Source: Clostridia bacterium
GTDB taxonomy: Bacteria; Bacillota; Clostridia; TANB77; CAG-508
Direction: 5' to 3'
DNA length: 27,710 bases
NCBI GenBank assembly: GCA_900772235.1
Contig: CAAGQX010000081.1
Span: 1 to 27,710, forward strand
The translations under genes and the position numbers were made by a program. Within the stretch, counting starts at the first letter, position 1; the number at the start of each line of letters is the position of its first letter. The notes under the pieces were generated by a model, which made no database searches, was not told the origin of the DNA, and worked only from the letters and a program-made list of their open reading frames with translations. Below, piece after piece: positions 1 through 8,827 of the stretch.

Positions 1-579
1 ATCGTCTGCCATTTTAAAAGCTTCTATGATAGATGTTCTTCTATCTATTATTTGTAATAGTTTATCATTTGGTATTACTACTAATGTATCTACTTTATCT
101 TTTAAGTTTGTTATTCCTCTTTCTGCTTGTGTTAATCTTTTCTTTCCTTCAAAAGTAAATGGTTTTGTTACAACACCTATTGTTAGTATTCCTAACTCTC
201 TAGCTGTTGCTGCTACTATTGGAGCTGCACCTGTTCCTGTTCCTCCGCCCATTCCGGCTGTTACAAATACCATATCTGCTCCTTTTAGTGCCTCAGCTAT
301 TTCTGCTTTGCTTTCTTCTGCTGCTTGTGATCCAATATCTGGGTTTGCTCCTGCACCTAACCCTCTAGTTATTTTTTCTCCTATTTGAATTTTTGTTCCA
401 GCTTTTGATAGTTGTAGTGCTTGTCTATCTGTATTAACAGCTAGGAACTCAACTCCTTTAATTCCTGAATCAATCATTCTGTTAATAGCATTGTTTCCTG
501 CTCCACCTACACCTATTACTTTTATTGTTGCTGCTCCATCCATCATATAATTGTTTTCTTCATTATCTGTATCCATCAT
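1..579 (-). CDS. ftsZ: Cell division protein FtsZ (5' part; gene runs off the window)
   Basis: Tubulin-like GTPase that polymerises into the division ring at midcell. The first 193 residues are present and the reading frame is open to base 1. The nucleotide-binding GVGGAGNN is at residues 23-30 and the tubulin signature GGGTGTG at 111-117, followed by the conserved ANPDIG and RRTSIIEAF segments. The start ATG (577-579) is followed directly by a second ATG; the ribosome binding site AAAGGAGG lies about 10 bases upstream. It is 44 bases downstream of ftsA, so the two are probably co-transcribed from the promoter upstream of ftsA. The C-terminal part, including the FtsA-binding tail, is outside the window. 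Confidence 0.97.
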   Translation of the reverse strand, partial: MMDTDNEENNYMMDGAATIKVIGVGGAGNNAINRMIDSGIKGVEFLAVNTDRQALQLSKAGTKIQIGEKITRGLGAGANPDIGSQAAEESKAEIAEALKGADMVFVTAGMGGGTGTGAAPIVAATARELGILTIGVVTKPFTFEGKKRLTQAERGITNLKDKVDTLVVIPNDKLLQIIDRRTSIIEAFKMADD

Positions 580-623
580 AATGCCAATTCCTCCTTTTAT
601 TATTTTTTATTTTAAACTAACTT

Positions 624-1853
624 CTAAGTATAGAAAAATTCTTTTATTCTTTCTAATACTGTCTTAAAAAAGCTTTCATTTGTTTTTATATCTATACTGC
701 TAGATACACTCTTTGCAAATGGTCTTGTTGAAATATATCTAACTAATGCATAGCTTGATCTGTATGAAGGTTTAATTGTACTAATAAACCTTCCTGTTGA
801 CATTTTTACAGGAATATTTAGAATAATTTTTCCAGCTACATCACTTTTGCTAATTGTTGTTATACCTTGTCCTGTTAAAATAACTGTGTTAACATTCGAT
901 TTTATTCCCTCTTTTGTAATATCTTTATTTATTATCGTGAATAATTCCGATATTCTTGCTTCAATTACTTCTATTAATTCAGAACTTTTTATTGTTTTAG
1001 TTCTTTCTTCGCCTTTATATGTATTTAGCATTATATCTGTGTCATTATCTATAAATGACTTTAGTGCTAGCCCATATTGTCTTTTTAATCTATCTGCTTC
1101 TTCTTCTGATATATTAAATACTGTTGCAATATCATTAGTTATTGTGTTTCCTCCTACGGGAATAGTATTTGTATACACTATTGACTCACCGTTAAACACT
1201 CCTATGTCTGAATTTCCGGCTCCGATATCTAATATCATTACATTGTCATTAAGTTCATTTTTATCTAATATTAATTTTCTTTCAGCTAAAACATTTGGTA
1301 TAATTCCATCTATTTCAATATTTGCTTTTTTAGATATATTTGTTAGTTGCTTTACATATTCTTTGTCTGCTAGAATAACTTGTCCTTTTACGGTAAATGA
1401 TGAACTAAGCATTCCAACTGGGTCATCAACTTTTCTGCCATTATCTAATGTAAATTCACTTACTACCATATCTATAATAACTTTATCATCAGGAATATCT
1501 ATATCTTTTAGTTGCATTATTGCAGAATTGACATCTTTACTTGATATGCCTGCGAATTTATCTTTAGGCTCTTTTACTATGCTATTTTGAACAATAGTCA
1601 CGTATTTCCCTAATATTGTTACATATGCTGAATTTATTGTTAAATTTGCTGTTTGTTCCACCTCAGCAATTGTTTTTGCTATTGCAGAAGCAACTTCTTC
1701 TTCATCTGTAATCTTTGATTTCTTCATCCCAAAGCATTTACATTCTGCTGTGGCTATAATTTCAACTTGATTAAAATTATTTACTTCGCCTATAACGCTA
1801 CTTACTTTGGAGGTTCCGATATCAATACCTACAATAACATCACCGATAGCCAA
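624..1853 (-). CDS. ftsA: Cell division protein FtsA
   Basis: Actin-family ATPase that anchors FtsZ to the membrane. It starts with the phosphate-1 motif region GDVIVGIDIGTSK and has the actin-like ILDIGAGNSDIGVF segment mid-protein. The C terminus, FKTVLERIKEFFYT, fits the amphipathic membrane-targeting helix of the family. Start choice: an in-frame ATG exists at 1866-1868, but no ribosome binding site precedes it. The sequence GGAGGAG (1860-1866) overlaps that ATG and stands 6 bases before an in-frame TTG (1851-1853), so I take TTG as the start, giving 409 residues instead of 414. It is followed by ftsZ. No other dcw-cluster gene is present. Confidence 0.93.
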   Translation of the reverse strand: MAIGDVIVGIDIGTSKVSSVIGEVNNFNQVEIIATAECKCFGMKKSKITDEEEVASAIAKTIAEVEQTANLTINSAYVTILGKYVTIVQNSIVKEPKDKFAGISSKDVNSAIMQLKDIDIPDDKVIIDMVVSEFTLDNGRKVDDPVGMLSSSFTVKGQVILADKEYVKQLTNISKKANIEIDGIIPNVLAERKLILDKNELNDNVMILDIGAGNSDIGVFNGESIVYTNTIPVGGNTITNDIATVFNISEEEADRLKRQYGLALKSFIDNDTDIMLNTYKGEERTKTIKSSELIEVIEARISELFTIINKDITKEGIKSNVNTVILTGQGITTISKSDVAGKIILNIPVKMSTGRFISTIKPSYRSSYALVRYISTRPFAKSVSSSIDIKTNESFFKTVLERIKEFFYT

Positions 1854-1892
1854 AATTTTCTCCTCCATTTTTTAGTATTTTTTTCTTTGTAT

Positions 1893-1921
1893 ATAATATA
1901 AAATTTTTCAAAAAATGTCAA
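1893..1921 (-). promoter_or_regulatory. Promoter of ftsA-ftsZ
   Basis: On the minus strand a perfect TTGACA (1916-1921) is followed by a 17-base spacer and TATTAT (1893-1898), matching the SigA consensus. It lies just upstream of ftsA, downstream of the prfA terminator. Confidence 0.8.
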
Positions 1922-1974
1922 TAGATTTAGTTATAATTTTGTCACATTTTTGTAATATTTTTGTAACAATGTTT

Positions 1975-2016
1975 AAGCGTATAAAAAACATAAAAAAAAT
2001 TGTTTTTTATACGCTT
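1975..2016 (-). terminator. Hairpin terminator after prfA
   Basis: A perfect 16-bp inverted repeat (1975-1990 and 2001-2016) with a 10-base A-rich loop sits 9 bases after the prfA stop. The stem is AT-rich apart from a GCG core, and the T-run after it is weak, so termination strength is uncertain. Confidence 0.6.
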
Positions 2017-2025
2017 TTAAAAGTT

Positions 2026-3087
2026 CTATTCCTCTCCACCTTTTAGTTTCTCTGCTCTATCTGCAGCAATTAGGTTATCTATCATTTCATCTAAATCTCC
2101 ATTTAGGAAATTCTCCATTTGGAATATACTAAAACCTATTCTATGGTCTGTTATTCTTCCTTGTGGATAGTTATATGTTCTTATCTTTTCACTTCTATCG
2201 CCTGTACCTACTTGGCTTTTTCTTTCATTTGCAAGTTCTGAATCTCTTTTTTGTTTTTCCACTTCATATAATCTAGATTTTAAAAGCCTCATTGCATATT
2301 CTCTGTTTTGTGTTTGAGATCTTTCAGTTTGGCATTCTGCAACCATTCCTGTTGGTACGTGAATTAATCTAACTGCCGATGATGTTTTATTAACGTGTTG
2401 TCCACCTGCTCCAGAAGCTCTAAAAACTTCCATTTTTATATCTGCTGGGTTTATTTCTATTTCCACATCTTCAACCACTGGAAGCACTGCTACGGTTGCT
2501 GTAGATGTATGGATTCTACCACTGCTTTCAGTGTCTGGAACTCTTTGTACTCTATGAACACCACTTTCAAATTTTAATCTGCTGTAAACACCTTTTCCTG
2601 TAACCATAAATGTAATTTCTTTATATCCACCAAGTCCAGTTTCGTTTTCGTTTAATACATCTATTTTCCAATGCTTTGTTTCAGCATACATACTATACAT
2701 TCTAAATAGTGTTCCTGCAAATAGTGCTGCTTCATCTCCTCCTGCACCTGCTCTTATTTCACAAATAATGTTTTTATCATCGTCTGGATCTTTCGGAATT
2801 AATAATATTTTTAGTTCTTCTTCTAGTACTGGAATTCTTTGTCTTAATTCTTCCATTTCCATTTCTGCAAGCTCTTTTAGGTCTTTATCATTTAGCATTT
2901 GTTTAGCTTCTTCAAAATCATTTTTAGCTTTTTTATATTCTCTATATTTCTCTACTACATCTACTATTGCTGCATGTTCTTTCATTAATGCTGTCCATTC
3001 AGATTGCTTTGCAATAACTTCTGGGTCACTAATCTTTTTATTTAATTCTTCATATCTCTGCTCTACCTCTTCTAATTTTTGAAACAT
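2026..3087 (-). CDS. prfA: Peptide chain release factor 1
   Basis: RF1 reads UAA and UAG stop codons in the ribosomal A site and triggers hydrolysis of the peptidyl-tRNA. The GGQ catalytic motif is at residues 228-230. The stop-codon reading tripeptide is of the RF1 PxT type (PDT, 184-186), not the SPF of RF2. A helical domain 1 fills the first 100 residues. Start choice: an in-frame GTG at 3094-3096 overlaps the ribosome binding site AAGGGG (3096-3101), so the ATG at 3085-3087, 8 bases from that site, is the likely start (353 residues). No prmC follows; ftsA is next. It has its own promoter upstream. Confidence 0.96.
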   Translation of the reverse strand: MFQKLEEVEQRYEELNKKISDPEVIAKQSEWTALMKEHAAIVDVVEKYREYKKAKNDFEEAKQMLNDKDLKELAEMEMEELRQRIPVLEEELKILLIPKDPDDDKNIICEIRAGAGGDEAALFAGTLFRMYSMYAETKHWKIDVLNENETGLGGYKEITFMVTGKGVYSRLKFESGVHRVQRVPDTESSGRIHTSTATVAVLPVVEDVEIEINPADIKMEVFRASGAGGQHVNKTSSAVRLIHVPTGMVAECQTERSQTQNREYAMRLLKSRLYEVEKQKRDSELANERKSQVGTGDRSEKIRTYNYPQGRITDHRIGFSIFQMENFLNGDLDEMIDNLIAADRAEKLKGGEE

Positions 3088-3118
3088 ATTTGGCACCCCT
3101 TAATATTTTTGTTTGTAT

Positions 3119-3147
3119 ATTATACAATAATAGTAAATCTTATTCAA
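3119..3147 (-). promoter_or_regulatory. Promoter of prfA
   Basis: Minus-strand TTGAAT (3142-3147), 17-base spacer, perfect TATAAT (3119-3124). It is placed about 30 bases before the prfA start and downstream of the small gene that follows gyrA. Confidence 0.75.
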
Positions 3148-3179
3148 GAGAAAGATCTCAAAACAAATATAAAATAAAA

Positions 3180-3494
3180 TTACCTATCTTCTATTTCCTT
3201 TTTGTTTTCTTCAAGAATACTATATAATACTTCTTCTATAAGATTAAATTCTTCATTTGATTTTGGGCTTACTCCTCTTTTTTCATTTATCATTTCTAAT
3301 ACATAATTTATACTATCTACTTCAGAAGAATGATTTTGGGTACAAAATTTGTTAATTACTTTTTCTAGTTTTTCTTTGATTATATTTCTATCTGTTTTTT
3401 CTGCAAATTCTGGTTTCCCCGGCATATTATATTCTTGCTCTACAGAAAGCTCTATTTCTCGTAGAAAATTCTCTCTTTCTCTTTTTTTATCCAT
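3180..3494 (-). CDS. Small protein of unknown function after gyrA
   Basis: 104 residues, highly charged and predicted mostly helical from its Glu/Lys/Leu pattern; no signal peptide or membrane segment. I do not recognise the family. It starts 2 bases after the gyrA stop codon, with a GAGGAAG ribosome binding site inside the end of gyrA, so it is almost certainly translated from the gyrA mRNA. Both proteins begin MDKK, but the similarity stops there. One Cys and two His are present without a metal-binding spacing. Function cannot be assigned. Confidence 0.75.
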   Translation of the reverse strand: MDKKRERENFLREIELSVEQEYNMPGKPEFAEKTDRNIIKEKLEKVINKFCTQNHSSEVDSINYVLEMINEKRGVSPKSNEEFNLIEEVLYSILEENKKEIEDR

Positions 3495-3496
3495 TT

Positions 3497-5929
3497 TTAT
3501 TCTTCCTCTTTTTCAGTAATTTTTTCTATACTTACTACTTTTCCTTCGTTTGTTCTCATTAATGTAACTCCTTGTGTTGAACGGCCTAAAATACTTATTT
3601 CTGAAGCATGGATTCTTATTATTGTTCCTGTGTCTGTTATAAGCATTACATCATCATTGTCATCAACTATTTTTATTCCAACAATTTCTCCTGTTTTTGG
3701 AGTAACTTTGTATGTTATAACTCCTCTTCCTGCTCTTGCTTGAACTCTGTATTCATCTAATTCTGTTCTCTTTCCAAATCCATTTTCAGTAATTGCAAGT
3801 AATGTTGAGTTACTTCCTGTAATAATTGGTTCCATTCCTATTACATAATCGTCTTTATCTAGTTTTATTCCAATTACACCTTGAGAAACTCTTCCAATTG
3901 GTCTTACATCTTTTTCTGTGAATGTAATTGCTATTCCTCTTCTTGTAACTAAAACTACATTGTCTTGTCCATCTGTTAATCTTACATCTATTAATTCATC
4001 ATCATCTTTTAATGTGATTGATAATAATCCTGTTTTCTTTCCAGATGTATATTCTGTTAATGCTGTTTTCTTTATCATACCATTTCTAGTTGCAAATAAT
4101 AAATATTTTCCTTCAGCAAAGTTTTGTATTGGTATTATTGTTGATATTTTTTCATCTGCATCTAATCTTAATAAGTTAACTATTGCTGTACCCTTTGCAT
4201 TTCTTCCTGCTTCTGGAATTTCAAATCCTCTTAATTTATACATTTTTCCCTTATTGCTAAAGAATAATACTGTATCATGAGTAGAAGCTGTAAATATTTC
4301 TTTTACAAAATCTTCTTCTCTAGTAGAAATTCCTGTAATGCCTTTTCCTCCACGTTTTTGACTCTTATAAGTATCTATTGGCATTCTTTTTATATATCCA
4401 AAATGTGTTAAAGCAATTACTGTTTGCTCTTCTTTTATTAAATCTTCTACTTCAAAATCATCCTCTGCTGCAACAATTTTTGTCTTTCTTTCATCTCCAT
4501 ATTTTTCTTTTACTTCTAAAAGTTCTTCTTTAATTATTCCATAAACTAATGTTTCACTTGCTAATATTTCTTTTAAATGTGCAATTAACTTCATTAATTC
4601 ATTATATTCTTCTTCTATTTTTTCTCTTTGTAATCCTTGCAAAGTTCTTAATCTCATATCCAAAATAGCTTGTGCTTGTATTTCAGAAAGACCAAATCTT
4701 TTCATTAATTTTTCTTTAGCATCATCATAAGATGTTCTAATTATATGAATAACTTCGTCAATATTATCTATAGCTATTCTTAATCCCTCTAATATGTGTG
4801 CTCTTGCTTCTGCTTTATCTAACTCAAATTTTGTTCTTCTTAAAATAACAACTCTTCTATGTTCAATATAATGATCTAAGCATTGTCTAAGTGTTAATAT
4901 TTTTGGTTCTCCGTCTACCAAAGCTAGCATTATTATTCCAAATGTATCTTGAATTTGTGTGTTTTTATACAATAAATTTAATACTACTTGTGGATTTGCA
5001 TCTCTTTTTAACTCTATAACAATTCTTACATCGTGCTCTCTATCAGATTCATCTCTAATTGCAGAAATTCCTTCTATTCTTTTTTCTTTAACAAGTTCTG
5101 CAATATGTTCTATTAATTTTGCTTTATTTACTTGGTATGGTAATGAAGATACTATTATTCTTCTTTTTCCACCAGACATTTCCTCAATTTCTGCTTCGCC
5201 TCTTAAAGTAATTTTTCCTCTACCTGTTGTATATGCTTTTTTGATTTCTTCTCTTCCCAATATTGTTGCTCCTGTTGGAAAATCTGGTCCTTTTATAACT
5301 TGCATTAATTGTTCGTCTGTAACTTCGTCTTCATCTATTATTTTTATAATTCCATTTACTAATTCTGTTAAATTGTGTGGTGGAATATTAGTTGCCATAC
5401 CTACGGCTATACCTGATGACCCATTTAATAGTAATGCTGGTATTTTTGCTGGTAATACTGTTGGTTCTTGTAATCTATCATCAAAGTTAGGCATAAAATC
5501 AACTGTATTTTTTTCTATATCTGCAAGCATTAATTGAGATATTTTAGACATTCTTGCTTCTGTATAACGGTAAGCTGCTGCAGGATCTCCATCTATAGAT
5601 CCAAAATTTCCGTGTCCATCAACCATTGGATATCTTAGCGAGAATGTTTGTGCCATTCTAACTAAAGCATCATAAACTGAAGCATCTCCGTGTGGATGGT
5701 ATCTACCTAAAACATCACCAACAGTTGTTGCACATTTTCTATATGGTTTATCTGGTGTAATTCCATCTTCATGCATTGTGTATAAAATTCTTCTATGTAC
5801 TGGTTTCATACCATCTCTTACATCTGGAAGAGCACGCGCAACAATAACGCTCATTGCATAGTCTATGTATGCTGTTTGCATTTCGTTTTCAATATTTCTT
5901 TGTATAATAGTTTCTTCTTTTTTGTCCAT
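3497..5929 (-). CDS. gyrA: DNA gyrase subunit A
   Basis: Breakage-reunion subunit of gyrase, which introduces negative supercoils with GyrB. The catalytic tyrosine is Tyr122 in AAYRYTEARM, and numbering matches E. coli exactly through this region. The C-terminal wrapping domain carries the GyrA box as QKRGGKG (524-530), confirming gyrase rather than topoisomerase IV. The length of 810 residues is normal. Odd point: position 83 is Ala (HPHGDASVYD) where most Firmicutes have Ser or Thr; Asp87 is kept. The start has a GAGGAAA site and a promoter just upstream. gyrA is separated from gyrB by about 6.4 kb of accessory genes, whereas the two are usually adjacent in Firmicutes. Confidence 0.98.
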   Translation of the reverse strand: MDKKEETIIQRNIENEMQTAYIDYAMSVIVARALPDVRDGMKPVHRRILYTMHEDGITPDKPYRKCATTVGDVLGRYHPHGDASVYDALVRMAQTFSLRYPMVDGHGNFGSIDGDPAAAYRYTEARMSKISQLMLADIEKNTVDFMPNFDDRLQEPTVLPAKIPALLLNGSSGIAVGMATNIPPHNLTELVNGIIKIIDEDEVTDEQLMQVIKGPDFPTGATILGREEIKKAYTTGRGKITLRGEAEIEEMSGGKRRIIVSSLPYQVNKAKLIEHIAELVKEKRIEGISAIRDESDREHDVRIVIELKRDANPQVVLNLLYKNTQIQDTFGIIMLALVDGEPKILTLRQCLDHYIEHRRVVILRRTKFELDKAEARAHILEGLRIAIDNIDEVIHIIRTSYDDAKEKLMKRFGLSEIQAQAILDMRLRTLQGLQREKIEEEYNELMKLIAHLKEILASETLVYGIIKEELLEVKEKYGDERKTKIVAAEDDFEVEDLIKEEQTVIALTHFGYIKRMPIDTYKSQKRGGKGITGISTREEDFVKEIFTASTHDTVLFFSNKGKMYKLRGFEIPEAGRNAKGTAIVNLLRLDADEKISTIIPIQNFAEGKYLLFATRNGMIKKTALTEYTSGKKTGLLSITLKDDDELIDVRLTDGQDNVVLVTRRGIAITFTEKDVRPIGRVSQGVIGIKLDKDDYVIGMEPIITGSNSTLLAITENGFGKRTELDEYRVQARAGRGVITYKVTPKTGEIVGIKIVDDNDDVMLITDTGTIIRIHASEISILGRSTQGVTLMRTNEGKVVSIEKITEKEEE

Positions 5930-5965
5930 ATTTTTCCTCTTTTCCGTATGTTATTTTACCTTGTC

Positions 5966-5994
5966 ATTATATATGATTAAATTCATTTTTGCAA
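5966..5994 (-). promoter_or_regulatory. Promoter of gyrA
   Basis: Minus-strand TTGCAA (5989-5994), 17-base spacer, perfect TATAAT (5966-5971), about 37 bases before the gyrA ATG. gyrA is therefore transcribed independently of the upstream island. Confidence 0.75.
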
Positions 5995-6028
5995 GGAAAA
6001 ATGGACAATTTCTTACGGAAATTCGCAT

Positions 6029-6054
6029 AAAAACCAGGTAAAATTTACCTGGTT
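6029..6054 (-). terminator. Intrinsic terminator after the Rpn-type gene (end of the island)
   Basis: An 11-bp inverted repeat, AACCAGGTAAA / TTTACCTGGTT (6032-6042, 6044-6054), begins 6 bases after the nuclease stop. On the minus strand it is followed by a run of five T. It closes the virB4 operon before the gyrA promoter. Confidence 0.8.
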
Positions 6055-6060
6055 CATTTA

Positions 6061-6900
6061 TTAATTTTTATTTTTTATTATTCTTATTTCATCTTCAGAC
6101 AGTCCTGTTATTTTCTGAATTTCACTTATGCTAATTTTTAAAGCAATCATTTTTTTCACAATTTTCTCTATACTTTCCTTTTTACCTTGTTCTATTCCCT
6201 GCTCTATTCCTGTTTCTTCCATACTCTTCATATCTCTTATATATTTTTCTCTCAGTTCTGCTAATCTCATTTCCTTTTCATTATTACTTATATCTTCAAG
6301 ACATTTTTTTGCCTTTTTAATTTCCTTATCATTCATTTCCAGTTCCCCCATTTCATCTGGATTTTGAAAAAACTTTGCCCATTTTGTTAATTTTTCTTCC
6401 GGGCATTTTTTACTCTTTGGCAATTCAATTATATATATTTCAAAAATATTTGTCAATATTATTTTCCCTTTTTTGTTCTCTTTTATATTCCATTTACTAC
6501 AACATTCATTTATTTCTTTTAATTCATCAAATTTAAAATCTGCTATTAGTATTACTATTGTTTTTTTCAATTTTTGATATGTATCGCCTTTCTTTATGTT
6601 TGATATATACATTTTACTCCAATAAAATAATAATCTTTGGATTATATTTTTATCTTTAAGTATTTGCATTTCTATATCTGCATATGTATTATTATTTAAA
6701 ATTGCTTTTATATCTAATATTCCTATTTTGTCACTCAATATTTCTTTTTCTAATACAGCATCTTGAATTATTTCTATACTTTTTATTTCCTCATCAATTA
6801 CATCTTCTAGAAAAGCTTTTGTTATACTTGCATTTTCTTTATATCCAAAAATTCTTTTAAAGACATAATCATTCTTAGGATTTAATAATTTTTTTTGCAT
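6061..6900 (-). CDS. Rpn-family PD-(D/E)XK nuclease / transposase-like protein
   Basis: 279 residues beginning LLNPKNDYVFKRIFG, the usual opening of the Rpn / PDDEXK_2 family (recombination-promoting nucleases, often annotated as transposases). The catalytic pattern is visible as Asp63 (GILD) and Glu77-x-Gln79 (IEMQ). The C-terminal third has the family's typical repetitive EQGIEQGKK stretch followed by a small helix-turn-helix-like tail. Family members cut DNA non-specifically in vitro and some are linked to phage defence; which applies here cannot be told. The ribosome binding site is AAAGGAGG. It is the last gene of the island operon, 18 bases after the preceding gene. Confidence 0.85.
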   Translation of the reverse strand: MQKKLLNPKNDYVFKRIFGYKENASITKAFLEDVIDEEIKSIEIIQDAVLEKEILSDKIGILDIKAILNNNTYADIEMQILKDKNIIQRLLFYWSKMYISNIKKGDTYQKLKKTIVILIADFKFDELKEINECCSKWNIKENKKGKIILTNIFEIYIIELPKSKKCPEEKLTKWAKFFQNPDEMGELEMNDKEIKKAKKCLEDISNNEKEMRLAELREKYIRDMKSMEETGIEQGIEQGKKESIEKIVKKMIALKISISEIQKITGLSEDEIRIIKNKN

Positions 6901-6918
6901 AAAAACCTCCTTTAATAC

Positions 6919-7656
6919 TTAAACTAATATATTTGCCAATTCTAATTCTTCTTTACTTAAATCGAATTTTTTGCCATTATTTTCCAACAATTCTTGTATA
7001 TTTGTTAAACTTTCTACCTTATCTAAAACCGATTTTAATGGAACTACTTTTTTCATTTCTTTTTGTATTTTATTATATATTTTTTTCATATTTGTAAAAT
7101 CTTGATTTTTGTAATACTCATTCCATTTTTCTACATATCCATCTATTTTTTCTATCGATAAAACTTGGTTTTCTAAATTATCTTCTATACTTTTTTCTAT
7201 ATTTTCCAAAATTATCTTTTTCCCTGCCTTTATATATCTTGCAGTTGTTGAACTAATTATTTTTTTATTTTTTGCCCACGCTATTACTTCATCTAATAAT
7301 TTAGACATTGTATTTAGCAATCCGCCTCTTTTTAAAGCTGATTTTATTTGAGAAATACTTTCAAAATTTCCTGTAGCAATTCCTTCTAAACTTTTTCCTA
7401 CCTTTAATGCTTTATTTACTGCCATTTTTACTCCTTCTTTAAAACCATCATTTAAAACAGAGTTTTTAATATCAATTATTTCGTCCTCTAGCCAATCAGG
7501 AAGTGCTATTTTTATTCCTATATCCACAGCAGAATTTACAACTTGTCCTATTTTTGATTCCAAAAATGTTTCTTGTGCTTTTTTTAATGAATCTTGTAAA
7601 TCATTTTTTATATTTCTATTTTTAAAATTATTTAAAATATTTTCTATTCCTTTCAT
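6919..7656 (-). CDS. Helical protein of unknown function in the virB4 operon
   Basis: 245 residues, Lys/Glu/Ile/Leu-rich and probably all helical; no signal peptide. A segment around residues 35-110 (IGQVVNSAVDIGIKIALPDW onward) repeats small and hydrophobic residues at amphipathic spacing and could contact membrane. I do not recognise the family. The start codon overlaps the stop of the CpaE-like gene (ATGA, 7653-7656) and the ribosome binding site GAGGTGG lies within that gene, indicating translational coupling. Its codon composition is less extreme than that of the CpaE-like gene. It may be a partner of the VirB4/CpaE-like ATPases, by position only. Confidence 0.75.
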   Translation of the reverse strand: MKGIENILNNFKNRNIKNDLQDSLKKAQETFLESKIGQVVNSAVDIGIKIALPDWLEDEIIDIKNSVLNDGFKEGVKMAVNKALKVGKSLEGIATGNFESISQIKSALKRGGLLNTMSKLLDEVIAWAKNKKIISSTTARYIKAGKKIILENIEKSIEDNLENQVLSIEKIDGYVEKWNEYYKNQDFTNMKKIYNKIQKEMKKVVPLKSVLDKVESLTNIQELLENNGKKFDLSKEELELANILV

Positions 7657-8807
7657 AAACTTTCCACCTCTTTAATTATTTTTAAATATTCCTTTTTTAT
7701 TTTTAAATCTATTATTTTTAGATTTTTGTTAATTAAAAAATTATATTTATTATTTTGATTTATTTTTCCAATTAATTTAAAATTATTAAAAATATATTTA
7801 ATTATTTTTTCATTTACAGAAAAATAATTATTTTTATTAATTATTATTTTAATTTTATTTTTATTATTTTTATTTAAAATTTCTTCAATAATCTTTTTAC
7901 TGTTATTTATTCCAATTAAGTTTGGTTCTAAAATTAAAAAATAATTATCTGTAATTTTTTTTATTTTTTCTAAATTATTTTTTTCTAATTGTGAAGTGTC
8001 TATAAAAATATAATCATATTCCTTAAATTCTTTTTGTAAATCTTTTCTGTTAATACTTTCTGGGTTACATTTAATTAATTTAATTTTATTATTAATTTTT
8101 ATACATTCTTCTTTTTCATTATTTTTTATTCCCAATATAATATTTATTTCTTTATTTTTAATAAATGAAATTATTAATATTTTTTTATTTATTATTTTAG
8201 AAATTAATAAAGTAAAAATTGTTTTTCCAGATTTTTTATCTCCAATTATTGATATTATTTTTTTATTTTTTAATAAATTATTTTTTACCATTATTTTTTT
8301 ATTGATAAATTTAATATTTATTTTTTTTATTTGTTCTTTTAATTTATTTAAATTTATTTTTTCTAAATTTTTATTATAATTATTTTTAATACTTTTTTTA
8401 TTTAATTTTTTATTTATTGTTTTTTTATTTTTTATAATTAATTTTTTTATTTCTTTTTTATTTTTTAAAATGTTATTTATTCTTTTTAAATTAGTTTCAT
8501 TTTTTAAAATAATATTTTTTATATTTTTTGAAAACAAATAATTAATTAATTTTTTATTTTCTTTTTCTAAAATAATTATTAATTTTAAGTTAATATTTTT
8601 TTCTTTTATTTTCTCAATTAATTCATATTTATTTAAATTACCAATTAAATCTAAATTTAAAATTAAATAATCAATATTTATATTTTTTTCTAATATTTCA
8701 AAAATTCCATCTTGATATTGAATATCTACACCAATTACTTCATAGAAATTATCTTTTCTTAATTCTTCATTTAGTTTTGGATTTCCTATTGCTGTTATAA
8801 TTCTCAT
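7653..8807 (-). CDS. CpaE/ParA-like P-loop protein with receiver-like N-terminal domain
   Basis: 384 residues. Residues 1-115 alternate beta and helix like a response-regulator pseudo-receiver (MRIITAIGNP; IDYLILNLDLIG), as in CpaE/TadZ. Residues 116-180 are an almost pure Lys/Asn/Ile linker. A P-loop ATPase follows: Walker A GDKKSGKT at 189-196 and a Walker B-like YIFIDTS at 269-275, as in the ParA/MinD superfamily. The extra signature lysine of the deviant ParA motif is not in its usual place, so the fold assignment is moderate. The gene is extremely AT-rich. It lies 20 bases after virB4 and overlaps the next gene by 4. CpaE-like proteins localise secretion machines, so a role in positioning the VirB4 ATPase is an inference. 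Confidence 0.7.
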   Translation of the reverse strand: MRIITAIGNPKLNEELRKDNFYEVIGVDIQYQDGIFEILEKNINIDYLILNLDLIGNLNKYELIEKIKEKNINLKLIIILEKENKKLINYLFSKNIKNIILKNETNLKRINNILKNKKEIKKLIIKNKKTINKKLNKKSIKNNYNKNLEKINLNKLKEQIKKINIKFINKKIMVKNNLLKNKKIISIIGDKKSGKTIFTLLISKIINKKILIISFIKNKEINIILGIKNNEKEECIKINNKIKLIKCNPESINRKDLQKEFKEYDYIFIDTSQLEKNNLEKIKKITDNYFLILEPNLIGINNSKKIIEEILNKNNKNKIKIIINKNNYFSVNEKIIKYIFNNFKLIGKINQNNKYNFLINKNLKIIDLKIKKEYLKIIKEVESL

Positions 8808-8827
8808 TTTTAGTTTTCATCTCCATT

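Noticed and set aside
847..1590. Long plus-strand open frame over ftsA
   Set aside because: It mirrors the reverse frame of ftsA, has no ribosome binding site and encodes a hydrophobic Ser/Ile-rich sequence typical of antisense frames.
4959..5537. Plus-strand open frame of 192 codons inside gyrA
   Set aside because: Antisense shadow of a conserved gene; no start signals and no recognisable domain.
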